NCBI GenBank assembly: GCA_035525015.1
Contig: DATLFC010000022.1
Location: forward strand, 1 to 12,857
Direction: 5' to 3'
From: DATLEX01 sp035525015
GTDB lineage: Bacteria > Acidobacteriota > Thermoanaerobaculia > Gp7-AA8
DNA length: 12,857 nucleotides
Shown here piece by piece: positions 12,823-12,857 of this stretch. A model generated the notes under the pieces. The model worked only from the letters and a program-made list of their open reading frames with translations, had not been told where the DNA came from and searched no databases. The position numbers were made by a program, and so were the translations under genes. How positions within the stretch are numbered: position 1 is the first letter of the stretch; each line of letters begins with the position of its first letter.

Positions 12823-12857
12823 GAACTTAACCCCTGTTGCCTCTTAGTGTTGGCAGG

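Overview
The window is high-GC bacterial chromosome, mostly housekeeping genes, without phage, transposase, CRISPR or tRNA signals. A Gram-negative with meso-diaminopimelate murein is suggested by Mpl (a murein-recycling ligase), a lipoprotein and exported DUF1573 and beta-rich proteins. The fused GreA, the rpmE-DUF1385-prfA order, the seven-iron-type ferredoxin and repeat-filled intergenic gaps would fit Acidobacteriota or a neighbouring phylum. That placement is inference from gene content only.

Layout from left to right. Positions 1-1026 (minus) hold two tandem paralogous exported proteins, the second a lipoprotein cut by the window edge. lepA (minus, 1234-3030) follows, divergent from a degenerate short-chain dehydrogenase (plus, 3100-3888), which converges on a 3-hydroxyisobutyrate-dehydrogenase-family gene (minus, 3906-4775). 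The 292-bp gap at 4776-5067 contains a long inverted repeat that folds as a plus-strand RNA with a 21-bp closing stem, and a terminator for the ferredoxin gene (minus, 5068-5334). The ferredoxin has its own recognisable promoter just downstream of a 690-residue GreA fusion (minus, 5427-7499). mpl (minus, 7599-9050) is divergent from an exported DUF1573 protein (plus, 9209-10258) that ends in a textbook terminator. The right end is an apparent minus-strand operon rpmE - DUF1385 membrane protein - prfA.

The least ordinary signal is between the genes. Three gaps carry period-7 tandem repeats of three unrelated sequences (GGATGAA, AGCTCTC, GTTGTTC). Two of these are head-to-head arrays that make near-perfect 26-32 bp hairpins. 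A fourth gap carries an 87-bp element with GTGTCAT...ATGACAC ends. These elements touch or overlap stop and start codons: the mpl stop, the prfA start, the DUF1385 stop and the proposed DUF1385 start. Both gaps inside the rpmE-DUF1385-prfA operon are filled by such elements. The candidate structured RNA at 4799-4946 is the other observation most worth testing.

Functionally the genes serve translation (LepA, RF1, L31), transcription elongation (GreA fusion), cell-wall recycling (Mpl), electron transfer (ferredoxin), two NAD(P)-dependent oxidoreductases, and exported proteins of unknown role. No single pathway links them.
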